64,000 nt of DNA, taken from NCBI RefSeq assembly GCF_900109665.1, contig NZ_FOAO01000002.1, positions 1 to 64,000 on the forward strand, written 5' to 3'. Below the pieces are notes generated by a model. It did no database searches, was not told the DNA's origin, and saw only the letters and a program-made list of their open reading frames with translations. Of this stretch, positions 43,312 to 53,018 are shown one piece after another (within the stretch, counting starts at the first letter, position 1; each line of letters begins with the position of its first letter). The DNA comes from Blastococcus sp. DSM 46786 (lineage in GTDB: Bacteria > Actinomycetota > Actinomycetes > Mycobacteriales > Geodermatophilaceae). A program made the position numbers and the translations under genes.

Positions 43312-44619
43312 ATGAACAAGCGCAACCTGGCCGTCCTGGCCGCCATGACCGTGATCGGCGGCTCCGGACTCACCGGCGCCGCCCTCGCAGCTCCCCGCCC
43401 CCTGGCGTCGCAGACCCAGGCCGCCGCCGCGCTGCCCGCTCCGGCCGAGTTCACCGGCGAGGCCGTCGACCAGCGGGCACTGCTGGACTGGTCCCACGTC
43501 GCCGGAGCTCGTGACTACCTCGTCATCGACGTCACCCGGAGCGACGCCGGGCGCGTGGTCGGCTCCACGAGCGGCACGTCCTGGACATCGCCGCGCCTGC
43601 CGCTGTCGACGCCGGCCTACTCCTTCGTGGTCGTGGCCCGCGACTCCGCCAAGAAGCAGGGTGCGCGCAGCCAGGCGGTGCAGGTCTTCCCGGGCGGGCA
43701 GTCGTCGACCCCCGCCACGACGCCCACGGAACCGACGACGACGCCCACCGAGCCGACGACGACGCCCACCGAGCCGACGACGACGCCCACCGAGCCGACG
43801 ACGACGCCCACCGAGCCGACGACGACCCTGACGGAGCCCGCGACGCCGCCGGCGACGGAGCCGGAGCGGTCCGTCACCCAGCCCACCCGCGTCTGGGGCT
43901 ACGAGAACTCCACGAACCTCCTCCCGGACCCGTGGGACGAGGTCCACTCCCCCCGGCCCGACGCCCAGGGCGTCACCACGGAGAACCCGTACCCCGGCAG
44001 TCCCCGGACCGCCTTCTTCACCGTCCACCCCGGTGACACGGGCTGGAACGGCACCACGGGCACCCTGCGGTCCGAGGTGCGCGACTCCATCGCCGACTCC
44101 GGCGACGTGGAGCCCGGCGACGAGCAGTACTGGGCCTGGTCGACGTTCTTCCCCGCGGATTTCGACTGGGACGAGCGTGGCCAGTTCCTGATCTTCACCC
44201 AGTGGCACCAGACGGCGAACTCCGGCAACCCGAACGTCCACTTCTGGTCCGACGTCGACGAGAAGCTCATGCTCGACGTCCGCGGCGGCACCGGCGGCCG
44301 GGTCGCCGGTGACGCGCAGTACGCCGAGACATTCGACCTGGGCGTGATCGACAAGGGTGCCTGGAACGACCTCACGGTCCGCTTCGTGTGGTCCCCGGAC
44401 CCGGCGACGGGCCTGATCGAGGTCTGGCACCAGGGCGAGAAGGTCCTGTCGGAGAACGTCGCCAACTTGTACGCCGACCAGTCGGTCTACATCAAGCAGG
44501 GGATCTACTCGGCGGCCGGCACCTCGCGGTCGCACCACCTGCAGCACGCACCGATCGGGTTCGGCCCCACCCTCGAGTCGGTCTCGTCGCTCAACGTGCT
44601 CCACCGGCCGGCGGGCTGA
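43312..44619 (+). CDS. Secreted polysaccharide lyase (heparin-lyase I-like) with fibronectin domain
   Basis: This 435-residue protein has a Sec signal (about 1-27, ending ALA), a fibronectin-III-like domain (about 45-125), a TTTPTEP repeat linker (about 140-180) and a lyase domain (about 195-435) with GTLRSEVRDS, YWAWSTFFPADFDWDERGQFLIFTQWHQ and IKQGIYS, the jelly-roll motifs of the Polysacc_lyase family that cuts uronate-containing glycans by beta-elimination. It is probably a secreted degradative enzyme. It could also act on the cell's own polymer, although the locus lies 12 kb away. Confidence 0.82.
   Translation: MNKRNLAVLAAMTVIGGSGLTGAALAAPRPLASQTQAAAALPAPAEFTGEAVDQRALLDWSHVAGARDYLVIDVTRSDAGRVVGSTSGTSWTSPRLPLSTPAYSFVVVARDSAKKQGARSQAVQVFPGGQSSTPATTPTEPTTTPTEPTTTPTEPTTTPTEPTTTPTEPTTTLTEPATPPATEPERSVTQPTRVWGYENSTNLLPDPWDEVHSPRPDAQGVTTENPYPGSPRTAFFTVHPGDTGWNGTTGTLRSEVRDSIADSGDVEPGDEQYWAWSTFFPADFDWDERGQFLIFTQWHQTANSGNPNVHFWSDVDEKLMLDVRGGTGGRVAGDAQYAETFDLGVIDKGAWNDLTVRFVWSPDPATGLIEVWHQGEKVLSENVANLYADQSVYIKQGIYSAAGTSRSHHLQHAPIGFGPTLESVSSLNVLHRPAG
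43732..43836 (+). repeat. 21-bp coding tandem repeat, five units
   Basis: Units starting CCGACGACGACGCCCACC repeat every 21 bases from 43732 and encode PTTTPTE each; the fifth is changed (ACCCTGACG). It lies inside the lyase gene as a linker, so copy number can change without a frameshift. Confidence 0.85.
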
Positions 44620-44712
44620 TCGCCGACCGCAGGCGCCGACGGACCACCGGAGGGCTGGGCGCCGATCCGTCCGGAGACCGTGCCGGCGCCGGGCGCACGT
44701 GATCGAGCCACC

Positions 44713-44749
44713 GAGCGGCCCCGCACCCCGAGGGAGTGCGGGGCCGCTC
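44713..44749. terminator. Strong hairpin after the polysaccharide lyase
   Basis: A perfect 14-bp stem (GAGCGGCCCCGCAC at 44713-44726, its complement at 44736-44749) with a 9-base loop. It lies in the 412-base gap (44620-45031) that also must hold the promoter of the MMPL gene; I see no other element there. Confidence 0.75.
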
Positions 44750-45031
44750 GTCGTCCGGACCGTCCTCGCCCGCACCGTCGGCTCGGGGTCGGGTGCTCCC
44801 GCACCGCGGGTCCGCACGCAGGTCGGAGCCGCTCCGTGATCAAGATCAGGGACGACCTCAGGGGTTTCCCTGATGTTCGGCCACCTCTCCTCCGGAAGTC
44901 TCTCCGCCGACGGGACGGGCCCTGATGGTCGGGCCGGCCCGACCCCCGACCGGCCAGCTGGCGGGATGGGCGCACGCCCGCCTGACCAGCAGATTGACCT
45001 GCGGACACCCGCACACGGACAGGAGACGACG

Positions 45032-47272
45032 ATGGATGGATCCCGCAACCTCGCGGGGCGGGTCGGCCGGTGGAGCGCGCGGCACCGGAAGACGGCGGTG
45101 CTCGGCTGGCTGGCCTTCGTGCTGGCGGCCGTCGCCGTGGGCGCGTTCGTGCCGCAGGCCCAGCTGACCTCGGCCGAGCAGACGATCGGCGCACCCGCCC
45201 GGGCGCAGCAGATCCTCGACGACAACGGTTGGGCGGAGCCGGCCTCGGAGATGGTCCTCGTGCAGCGCGAGGCCGGCGTCCCCGAGGCCGCCGCCACCGC
45301 CGCGCTCACCGACCTCGTCGACGAGCTGCGCGGGACGCCGGAGGTGGCGAACCTGGTCAGCCCGCTCGACGGCGCCCCGCTGGTCTCCTCCGACGGCCGC
45401 TCGGCGCTGGTCACCTTCGATCTCGCCGGAGACCCGGACGACGCCGCCGAGCAGATCGCGCCCGTGCAGGACGTGGTCGCCGCGGTGGCAGCAGAGCACG
45501 ACGACGTCCGCGTGGAGCAGTTCGGCGGCACCAGCGCCGACCTCGCGCTCTCGGAGACCCTCGACGCCGACTTCCAGCGCGCGGAGCTCCTCTCCATCCC
45601 GATCACGCTCGCCGTGCTGCTGCTGACCTTCGGCGCGCTGGTCGCCGCCGTCCTCCCGCTGGTCTTCGCGCTGACGGCGTTCGTCGGCGCCCTCGGCCTG
45701 CTGAGCCTCACCAGCCAGATCTGGCACGTCGACCAGACCGCGCAGATCGTGATGCTGCTCATCGGCCTGGCCGTCGGCGTGGACTACTCGCTCTTCTACC
45801 TCAAGCGGGAGCGCGAGGAGCGCGCCAAGGGCGCCGGACCGGTCGACGCGCTCGACATCGCCGCCGCGACCTCCGGGCACTCGGTGCTCATCTCCGGCAT
45901 CACCGTCATGGTGGCCATGGCCGGCATGTTCCTCACCGGGTTCTCGGTGTTCACCGGCGTCGCCTCGGCGACGATCCTGGTCGTCGCCTGCTCGGTGCTC
46001 GGCTCGCTGACCGTGCTGCCGGCGATGATGGCCTGGCTCGGCGACCGGGTGGAGAAGGGCCGGCTCCCGTTCGTGGGCCGCCGCACCGCCGACCGGCCGG
46101 GCCGCTTCTGGCCCGTGGTCCTCGGTGCGGTGCTGCGCCGGCCGCTCGTCGCCGCCCTGGTGGCCGGTGGTGCGCTGGTCGCACTCGCCGTCCCGGCGGT
46201 GTCGATGGATATGCGCGCCGAGGGCGTCCAGGACCTGCCGCAGGACCTCCCGGTCATCCAGACCTACAACCGGATCACCGAGGCGTTCCCCGGCGGCCCG
46301 TCACCGGCCGAGGTGGTGATCGAGGCGCCCGACGTCGCCGCCCCGCAGGTGCAGGCCGTCATCGCCGAGCTGCGCGAGCACGCCCTCGCCAGCGGGCAGA
46401 TGAACGAGCCGATCACCGTCGAGGCCAACGAGGCCGGCACCGTCGCCGTCGTCAGCGTGCCGCTGGTCGGCGACGGCGAGGAGGAGGCCTCCCGCGAGGC
46501 CCTGGCGACGCTGGCCGACGAGCTGGTGCCGGCGACCGTCGGTTCGCTGGACGACGTGACCGCCGTCGTCAGCGGGAGCACCGCCTACTCGGTGGCGTTC
46601 GACGAGCTGATGGCCGAGCGCACGCCGTGGGTCTTCGGCTTCGTCCTGGTGCTGGCGTTCCTGCTGCTGCTGGTCTCGTTCCGCTCGGTCACCGTCGCGG
46701 TCACCGCGATCGTGCTGAACCTGCTGAGCGTCGCGGCCGCGTACGGCGTGATGGTGCTGGTCTTCGAGGAGGGCGTCGGCGCCGGTCTCATCGGCCTCGA
46801 CGGCACCAGCGCGATCGTGAACTGGATCCCGCTGTTCCTGTTCGTCATCCTCTTCGGCCTGTCGATGGACTACCACGTCTTCATCCTCAGCCGGATCCGC
46901 GAGGCCCGGGACCGCGGGCTCGCCACCCGGGACGCCGTCGCGCAGGGCATCACGTCCTCGGCCGGGGTGGTCACCAGCGCCGCCGTGATCATGGTGTTCG
47001 TCTTCCTGACCTTCGTGACCCTGTCGATGACGAGCATGAAGCAGATCGGGCTGGGGCTGGCGGTCGCGGTGCTGCTGGACGCCACCGTCGTCCGGGCGCT
47101 GCTGCTGCCCGCCGTGATGCAGCTGCTGGGCGAGCGCAACTGGTACCTCCCGCGCTGGCTCACCTGGCTGCCGTCGGTGCGGCACGAGCCGGCCCCGGTG
47201 CCGGCCGCCGCCGTCGTCCCGGTGCCCCGCCGGGAGGTGGTGGACGAGCCGCTGGTGCTCTCCGCCGACTGA
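45032..47272 (+). CDS. MMPL family RND-type transporter
   Basis: This 746-residue protein has about 12 membrane helices in two sets, each helix 1 followed by a large outer loop, and inner motifs VGVDYSLFYLKREREE (about 245-260) and GLSMDYHVFILSRIREARD (about 608-626), the hallmark DY pairs that carry protons in MMPL transporters. These export lipids or hydrophobic compounds in actinobacteria. ATG at 45032 follows CAGGAGACGACG. Substrate unknown; it is the only gene in its unit. Confidence 0.92.
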   Translation: MDGSRNLAGRVGRWSARHRKTAVLGWLAFVLAAVAVGAFVPQAQLTSAEQTIGAPARAQQILDDNGWAEPASEMVLVQREAGVPEAAATAALTDLVDELRGTPEVANLVSPLDGAPLVSSDGRSALVTFDLAGDPDDAAEQIAPVQDVVAAVAAEHDDVRVEQFGGTSADLALSETLDADFQRAELLSIPITLAVLLLTFGALVAAVLPLVFALTAFVGALGLLSLTSQIWHVDQTAQIVMLLIGLAVGVDYSLFYLKREREERAKGAGPVDALDIAAATSGHSVLISGITVMVAMAGMFLTGFSVFTGVASATILVVACSVLGSLTVLPAMMAWLGDRVEKGRLPFVGRRTADRPGRFWPVVLGAVLRRPLVAALVAGGALVALAVPAVSMDMRAEGVQDLPQDLPVIQTYNRITEAFPGGPSPAEVVIEAPDVAAPQVQAVIAELREHALASGQMNEPITVEANEAGTVAVVSVPLVGDGEEEASREALATLADELVPATVGSLDDVTAVVSGSTAYSVAFDELMAERTPWVFGFVLVLAFLLLLVSFRSVTVAVTAIVLNLLSVAAAYGVMVLVFEEGVGAGLIGLDGTSAIVNWIPLFLFVILFGLSMDYHVFILSRIREARDRGLATRDAVAQGITSSAGVVTSAAVIMVFVFLTFVTLSMTSMKQIGLGLAVAVLLDATVVRALLLPAVMQLLGERNWYLPRWLTWLPSVRHEPAPVPAAAVVPVPRREVVDEPLVLSAD

Positions 47273-47280
47273 GCTGCCCG

Positions 47281-47348
47281 CTCCGGGGATCGAGCTCGCG
47301 GTCGAGGGGTCCGTCCGGGCCCGCGGACCGCGAGCTCGACCCCCGGAG
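47281..47348 (+). terminator. Very long hairpin after the MMPL gene
   Basis: Arms of 23 bases (47281-47303 and 47326-47348) pair with a single mismatch around a 22-base loop. It starts 9 bases after the stop codon. The stem is unusually long for a terminator. Confidence 0.7.
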
Positions 47349-47487
47349 CCGTGTCCGGGGGCGACGGGCGGACTTTGCGATCGCGTGACAGACCGGCCGT
47401 TCGGATGGCGCCGCGCGATCCGGGGGGTACCGAGGAGAGCGGCCCCGTCCGCGGGAGCCGCCGTTGCCCCCTGCGCCGAGGAGTTCC

Positions 47488-50142
47488 GTGTCGCCCCGTC
47501 CCGTTCCCGCCGGCCTGCCGCTGCCCGGGGTGGAGGAGACGCCCGTCCGGCGTCGCCGGCGGGGGAGTGCGCTGCTGAAGCTGGTGCTGGCGGTCGTGCT
47601 GGGCGGGGCGCTGCTCGCCGGTTTCGCCGTGCCGGTCGTGGGTGGTGCCACGTTCGCGACCCGTACCGGCACGGAGCTGATGCGCCCGGTCGGTGACGAG
47701 CTGCTCGACCGCACGCCGCCGGGCAACACCCGCGTGCTCGCCGCGGACGGCTCCCTCATCGCCGAGTTCTACCGGCGCAACCGCACGGTGGTGCCCAGCG
47801 AGGCGATCGCCCCGGTGATGAAGGACGCCCTCGTCGCCATCGAGGACAGCCGCTTCTTCTCCCACAGCGGCGTCGACGGCAAGGGGCTCGCCCGCGCCCT
47901 GCTGCGCAACCTGAGCGCCGGCGAGGTGGTCGAGGGCGGCTCCACCCTCACCCAGCAGCTGGTCAAGCAGATCCGGCTGCAGACGGCGACCAACCCCGAC
48001 GCGCGGCAGGCCGCCACCGACGAGAGCATCGGCCGCAAGCTGCGGGAGGCCCAGCTCGCCCTGGCGCTGGAGCAGGAGTACACCAAGGACGAGATCCTCA
48101 CCCGGTACCTGAACCGGGTCTACTTCGGCGCCGGTGCCTACGGCGTCGCCGCGGCGGCCGAGACCTACTTCGGCGTGACGCCGGACGCGCTGACGCTCGC
48201 CCAGGCGGCCACGCTCGCCGGCCTGGTGCAGAGCCCTGCGGAGTACGACCCGTTCGTCGCCGTCGACCGGGCCACCGAGCGCCGCGACGTCGTCCTCGCG
48301 CGGATGGCCGAGCTGGGTCTGGCCGACCAGGCCGCCGTCCAGGAAGCCCGCAGCGCCCCGGTCGTCCTGACGCCCGGGGAAGGGGCGCCGCGCGGCTGCC
48401 GCGAGGTGCGGCTCGGTGCGTTCTTCTGCGACTACGCGCTCAGCTACCTGACCGGAACCCTGGGCATCTCGCGCGAGCGGATCGAGACCGGGGGCCTCAC
48501 CGTCGAGACGACGCTGGACCCGGCGATGCAGCAGGCGGGGGACGCCGCCGTCCTGGGAGCCCTGGCCCGGGAGGACTCCCGCGCCGGCATCTACACCGCG
48601 GTGGAGCCCGGCACCGGCCGGGTGCTCGCCATGGCGGTGAACCGGATCTTCGGCGCCGCCGAGGGCGACCCGACGCAGACGACGGTCAACCTCAACGTCG
48701 TGGCCGGTCAGGGCACCGGGTCGACCTACAAGGTGTTCACCGCGGCCGCCGCCCTCGAGCAGGGCTTCGGGCTCGACCACGTCATCACCACGCCCGACCC
48801 GTACGTGTCGACGGTCTACCGCGACGGCGACGGGCCCTACGACGTCGAGAACGCCGGCCGCTACCGCCAGCGGCTGGACATGGAGCAGGCGCTCTACATG
48901 TCCTCGAACACCTACTTCCTGGCGCTGGAGGACCAGCTGGGCAGCGTGGAGGCGCCGGTGCGCATGGCGCAGCGGCTGGGGCTGGCCTCTCTGGACCCGG
49001 TCGCCGACCAGGTCATCGCGGAGAACCGCGGCTCGTTCACCTTCGGCGCCGAGGCGACCAGCCCACTGCACCTGGCGAATGCCTACGCGACCCTCGCCGC
49101 CGGGGGTACCCGCTGCGCGCCGACGCCGATCCACCGCGTCCTCGACCGCGATGGCCAGCCGCTGCTCGGTGAGGACGGGCAGCCGCTCGGGGGCCCTCGG
49201 TGCGAGAGCGAGGTGGTGGCGCCGGGGCTGGCGCACACGATCACCCAGGCCCTGCGCAAGGACGTCGAGCCGGGGCATCCGGGGCAGACCGGCCGCCGCG
49301 CCTACGTCCCCGGGCACCAGATCGCCGGGAAGACCGGGACCACGCAGGACAACTTCTCCGTCACCTTCGTCGGGTACACCCCGCAGGTGGCGGCCAGCGT
49401 GATGGTCTACAACCCGGTGGAGAACCAGGACGTCGGCGGCTTCGGCGGCGGCGTGCCGGCCCGGATCTGGCACGACGCCATGCAGCCGATCCTCAGCGCG
49501 CGGGAGCCGGTCCCCTTCCCGCCGGCCGATCCGTTCTACGTGGAGGGGACGCGGGAGACGGTGCCCGCCGGTTGCGTCGGCCGGTCCGCCGACCGCTGCC
49601 GCGGCCTGCTGGGCTCACGGGACCTGGGCGCGACCGTGGTGGCCGTCGACAGCGGCCGCCCGCCGGGTGTCGTCGTCGGCGTCGACCCCGGTCCGGGGGC
49701 GATCCTCGACCGGAGCCGGCCGGTGACGGTGCTGGTCAGCAACGGCGCCTGGTGGGCCCCGCCGCCGCCGCCTCCGCCTCCGCCGCCGCCTCCGCCGCCG
49801 CCGCCTCCGCCGCCGCCTCCTCCGCCGCCGCCGCCGCCGCCTGCGCCGGAGCCCCCTCCGCCGCCCCCGCCGGCACCCGAGCCGCCGCCGGCGCCCGAGC
49901 CCCCGCCTGCGCCGGAGCCCCCGCCGCCTCCGCCGCCGGCCGAGCCGGAGACGCCGCAGCCGCCTCCGCCGCCTCCGCCGCCGGCCGAGCCGGAGACGCC
50001 GCAGCCGCCTCCGCCGCCGTCGGAACCGCCCCCGCCGCCGTCGGAACCCGAGCCGCCGCAGCCACCGGCCGAGCCGGAGCCGCCGCAGCCACCGTCGGAG
50101 CCGCCTACGGAGCCGACGACGCCGCCGGACGCGGTGCGGTGA
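47488..50142 (+). CDS. Class A penicillin-binding protein (transglycosylase/transpeptidase) with proline-rich tail
   Basis: This 884-residue protein has one N-terminal membrane helix (about 28-55), a glycosyltransferase-51 domain with EDSRFFSHSGVD (119) and GGSTLTQQLVKQ (about 150), and a transpeptidase domain with STYK (412-415), SSN (472-474) and KTGT (615-618). Then a PASTA-like segment ending VTVLVSNG, and a tail of about 130 residues almost wholly Pro with some Glu and Ala. It polymerises and crosslinks peptidoglycan outside the membrane. The GTG at 47488 has GAGGAG at 5 bases. The tail may cross the wall or bind partners; slippage in the GCCGCC repeats is likely. Confidence 0.95.
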   Translation: MSPRPVPAGLPLPGVEETPVRRRRRGSALLKLVLAVVLGGALLAGFAVPVVGGATFATRTGTELMRPVGDELLDRTPPGNTRVLAADGSLIAEFYRRNRTVVPSEAIAPVMKDALVAIEDSRFFSHSGVDGKGLARALLRNLSAGEVVEGGSTLTQQLVKQIRLQTATNPDARQAATDESIGRKLREAQLALALEQEYTKDEILTRYLNRVYFGAGAYGVAAAAETYFGVTPDALTLAQAATLAGLVQSPAEYDPFVAVDRATERRDVVLARMAELGLADQAAVQEARSAPVVLTPGEGAPRGCREVRLGAFFCDYALSYLTGTLGISRERIETGGLTVETTLDPAMQQAGDAAVLGALAREDSRAGIYTAVEPGTGRVLAMAVNRIFGAAEGDPTQTTVNLNVVAGQGTGSTYKVFTAAAALEQGFGLDHVITTPDPYVSTVYRDGDGPYDVENAGRYRQRLDMEQALYMSSNTYFLALEDQLGSVEAPVRMAQRLGLASLDPVADQVIAENRGSFTFGAEATSPLHLANAYATLAAGGTRCAPTPIHRVLDRDGQPLLGEDGQPLGGPRCESEVVAPGLAHTITQALRKDVEPGHPGQTGRRAYVPGHQIAGKTGTTQDNFSVTFVGYTPQVAASVMVYNPVENQDVGGFGGGVPARIWHDAMQPILSAREPVPFPPADPFYVEGTRETVPAGCVGRSADRCRGLLGSRDLGATVVAVDSGRPPGVVVGVDPGPGAILDRSRPVTVLVSNGAWWAPPPPPPPPPPPPPPPPPPPPPPPPPPPPAPEPPPPPPPAPEPPPAPEPPPAPEPPPPPPPAEPETPQPPPPPPPPAEPETPQPPPPPSEPPPPPSEPEPPQPPAEPEPPQPPSEPPTEPTTPPDAVR

Positions 50143-50184
50143 GCAGCGGTGCGGTGAGCAGCGGTGCGCTGAGCAGCGGTGCGG
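50140..50184 (+). repeat. 15-bp tandem repeat at the stop codon (three units)
   Basis: TGAGCAGCGGTGCGG occurs three times in a row (50140, 50155, 50170; one base differs). Each unit begins with TGA in the frame of the penicillin-binding protein gene, giving three in-frame stops. The rest up to 50337 is non-coding. Confidence 0.8.
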
Positions 50185-50337
50185 CGGAAAGGGGGCGGGG
50201 GGCCGGTCCTGGCGGTCTGGCCGCGTTGGTCGGTCTACCCAGCAGTGGGTAGCCACTGTTTCCCGGCTTCCCCCGCCCGCCCCTACTGTGACCCAGGCCA
50301 CAGCCATCGTCAACCCGCGGCACGGGACCGTCCGGAC

Positions 50338-51615
50338 TCAGACCCGACGGAGGACGTCCGGGCTGAGCTGGTCGACGGCGGTGTGCCCTGTCAGGCCCAG
50401 CGTGAGGTCGAACTCCCCGACCACGTCCTCGACGACCTGGCGCACCCCCGCCTCGCCCGCGAGCGCGAGACCCCACGCGAACGGCCGCCCGAGCAGCACG
50501 GCACGGGCACCCAGCGCGACGGCGGTGAAGACGTCGGCGCCGCTGCGGATGCCGCTGTCGAGCAGCACCGGCGCACGGTCGTCCACCGCCGCGACGACGT
50601 CGGGCAGCGCGTCGAGCGCCGCGATCGACCGGTCGACCTGCCGCCCGCCGTGGGTGCTCACGACGATGCCGTCCATGCCCTCGTCCAGCGCGCGTCGCGC
50701 GTCGTCGGGGTGCAGCACGCCCTTGAGCAGGATCGGCAGCTTCGTGCGGGAGCGCAGCCAGGCCAGGTCGTCCCAGCTGATCGAGGGCCGCGAGTAGATG
50801 GCCAGGAAGGTCTCGACGGCCGCGCGGGGGAGCGGGGAGCGCAGGTTCTCCCGGAACGGGCCCGGCCAGGCGCGGGCCATCGTCACCAGTGCCCGCACCG
50901 CCGCGGGGGTGGGCCGGGGCTGCGGCTCCCGGGGGCCGGCAGCGGCCGCGCGCTCCTCGACCAGGCGCCGGAACACCGGGTCGGAGGTGTACTGCGCGAT
51001 GCCCTTGCCCAGCGCGAAGGGGAGGTGGCCCAGGTCGAGGTCGCGCGGACGCCAGCCGAGCATCGTGGTGTCGAGGGTGACCACCAGGGCCTCGCAGCCG
51101 GCCGTCTCGGCGCGGTGGACCAGGCTCTCCACGAGCTCGTCGGAGGTCGACCAGTACAGCTGGAACCACCGCGGTGAGCCGTCCATCGCGGCCGCGCACT
51201 CCTCCATGGAGCGCGAGCCCTGGTTGGAGAACACCATCGGCACGCCGGTGGCGGCGGCGGCCCGCGCGACGGCCAGGTCGGCCTCCGGGTGCACCAGTTC
51301 CAGCGCACCGACCGGCCCGAGCAGCAGCGGGGCGGGCAGCCGGCGTCCGAACAGCTCCACGGAGGTGTCCCGGGCGCTCGCGTCGCGCAGCACCCGGGGG
51401 ACCACGGCCCACCGGTCGAAGGCGGCCCGGTTGGCGCGCTGGGTCGCCTCGTCGCCGGCGCCGCCCGCGACGTAGGCGTAGGCGCGGGCGTCCAGCGCCC
51501 GCTTCGCGCGCTCCTGCAGCCGGCGGATGCCGACCGGCACCCGCGGGGAGCGGCCGTACACGCCGGCCCGGTACACCTCGTTCTGCCGCCGTCGGCCGGC
51601 ACCTGCTTCGTCCAC
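50338..51615 (-). CDS. FMN-dependent alpha-hydroxy-acid oxidase (lactate 2-monooxygenase-like)
   Basis: This 425-residue protein has the FMN-barrel motifs AYAYVAGGAGDEAT (about 45-60), LLKGVLHPDDARRALDEGMDGIVVSTHGGRQVD (active-site Lys, His and Arg), LLDSGIRSGADVFTAVALGARAVLLGRP for the phosphate site. Length and the AGGAGDE motif are closest to lactate 2-monooxygenase. It would oxidise an L-2-hydroxy acid using O2. It stands alone; the start is a GTG. Confidence 0.88.
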   Translation of the reverse strand: MDEAGAGRRRQNEVYRAGVYGRSPRVPVGIRRLQERAKRALDARAYAYVAGGAGDEATQRANRAAFDRWAVVPRVLRDASARDTSVELFGRRLPAPLLLGPVGALELVHPEADLAVARAAAATGVPMVFSNQGSRSMEECAAAMDGSPRWFQLYWSTSDELVESLVHRAETAGCEALVVTLDTTMLGWRPRDLDLGHLPFALGKGIAQYTSDPVFRRLVEERAAAAGPREPQPRPTPAAVRALVTMARAWPGPFRENLRSPLPRAAVETFLAIYSRPSISWDDLAWLRSRTKLPILLKGVLHPDDARRALDEGMDGIVVSTHGGRQVDRSIAALDALPDVVAAVDDRAPVLLDSGIRSGADVFTAVALGARAVLLGRPFAWGLALAGEAGVRQVVEDVVGEFDLTLGLTGHTAVDQLSPDVLRRV

Positions 51616-51871
51616 GCGGCCACCGTAGTGACCCGCCTCACGGGCGACGAGGCAGGGCGGGGCGATCGACCCGGGCGGAGGTGGGATCGGCCGATTCCGG
51701 GTAGCGCGCGGGATGGATTCAGGGGGCGCTGCGGTTCCCCCGGACGGGTGGTCGGCGGGTATCTCGCGACACGCCGCGCGACACGCGCGACACGCGCGTA
51801 ACGGGCTAGCAACGAAGCGTCACTTCCGTCATCATCTGGAACTCGAGCGCATCGGAAAGGAGGGGGCAGGG

Positions 51872-52978
51872 CTGAACAGCGGTTTCGGGCAGATCGCCGG
51901 GCCGACGTGGACGGCGTCGGCGCGGGTGGCCCGCGGTGCCCTCCCCGCCGGTGTGGTGACCGGCCTCCTCGTGGTCCTCCTCGGCATCGCCGTCTCCGGT
52001 GCCGCCCCGGCGCGTGCGGTCGACGACCCCACCCGTCCCGACGCCCGGGTGACCCACGGACCCAGCTGCCGCCCCGGCGGCATCGTGGTCGAGGTCGTCG
52101 CGGGCAACGCCCCCTACAGCGTGGTCCTCGCCACCGTGCGGACGCCGTCCGGTGAGGACGAGGCAGTCCTGGAGCCCTTCGCGAGCGTGGTGCTGCGCAC
52201 CGGCGACGTCGCTCCCGGCGAGACCATCGACCCGCGGCTGGTGTTCACCGCCCGCGACGGCTCGGGGCCGGCCTTCGTCGACGAACTGGCCGACTACACG
52301 CTCACCCGGCCCACGGTCGAGGACTGCGAGGCGGCCATGTCCCCGCCGCCCCCGCCGCCGGCGCCGCCCACCGCCAGGGTGGAGGCCGCCGAGCCGGCAC
52401 CTCCGCCGTCGGCCGGGTCGGGCACCGGCACGCCGCACACCCCCGGCACGACGACGGCACCGGCCCCGACCACCGGCCGCGCCGGCGCACCGACGAGCCC
52501 CGAGCCCACCACCGGCGGTCGGGCGCCGCGCACCTCCGACGCCGCGGGGGCGGTCGTCCCGGCCGGATCCGTGGGTGGGGGCGCCCAGGTGCAGGCCGGC
52601 GGCACGGTCGTCCTGCGCGGCGCCGGCTTCATCCCCGGCGAGCGGGTGGACGTCCTGCTCCACGGCGGCGAGACCGTGCTGGCCAGCGCCACCGCGGACC
52701 CCGCCGGGGAGATCCGTGTCGATGTGCGCATCCCCGAGACGGCAGCGGCGGGCCCCGCGACGCTCGACCTGGTCGGGGCCGACTCCGCGGTGGGCACGAG
52801 CGTCGCCCTGCAGGTGGCGGCCGCCGCCGAGGAGGCCGCGACCGCTCGCGGGGTCCTCTCGCTGGCGTCGCTGACCATCGCCGCCGTGGCGCTGGTGGCC
52901 ACCGCCGCGGGGCTGGTCTCGGTCGCCGGGCGCCAGCACGCCGGCCGACGCGCCGTGGGTTCGGTCTCCGCGGGCTGA
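51872..52978 (+). CDS. Secreted Pro/Thr-rich protein with Ig-like region and C-terminal membrane helix
   Basis: The reading frame clearly codes for a signal peptide (helix GVVTGLLVVLLGIAVSGAAPARA), a beta-rich domain with two Cys, a Pro/Thr/Ala-rich linker, an IPT/Ig-like domain (GTVVLRGAGFIPGERVDVLLHGGE), and a final membrane helix. Function not known. The start is unclear: a CTG at 51872 with GGAGGGGG upstream, or a GTG at 51926 without SD; the ATG at 51713 adds a sequence that does not look coded. Confidence 0.65.
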   Translation: MNSGFGQIAGPTWTASARVARGALPAGVVTGLLVVLLGIAVSGAAPARAVDDPTRPDARVTHGPSCRPGGIVVEVVAGNAPYSVVLATVRTPSGEDEAVLEPFASVVLRTGDVAPGETIDPRLVFTARDGSGPAFVDELADYTLTRPTVEDCEAAMSPPPPPPAPPTARVEAAEPAPPPSAGSGTGTPHTPGTTTAPAPTTGRAGAPTSPEPTTGGRAPRTSDAAGAVVPAGSVGGGAQVQAGGTVVLRGAGFIPGERVDVLLHGGETVLASATADPAGEIRVDVRIPETAAAGPATLDLVGADSAVGTSVALQVAAAAEEAATARGVLSLASLTIAAVALVATAAGLVSVAGRQHAGRRAVGSVSAG

Positions 52979-53018
52979 GGTCGGTTTCACCGTCGCCCGA
53001 TCAGGGGACCCTGACCGA

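Noticed and set aside
51713..51871. Upstream extension of the secreted protein gene from the ATG at 51713
   Set aside because: The added residues are His/Arg-rich and unlike a signal peptide, and a strong SD lies only later, before 51872.
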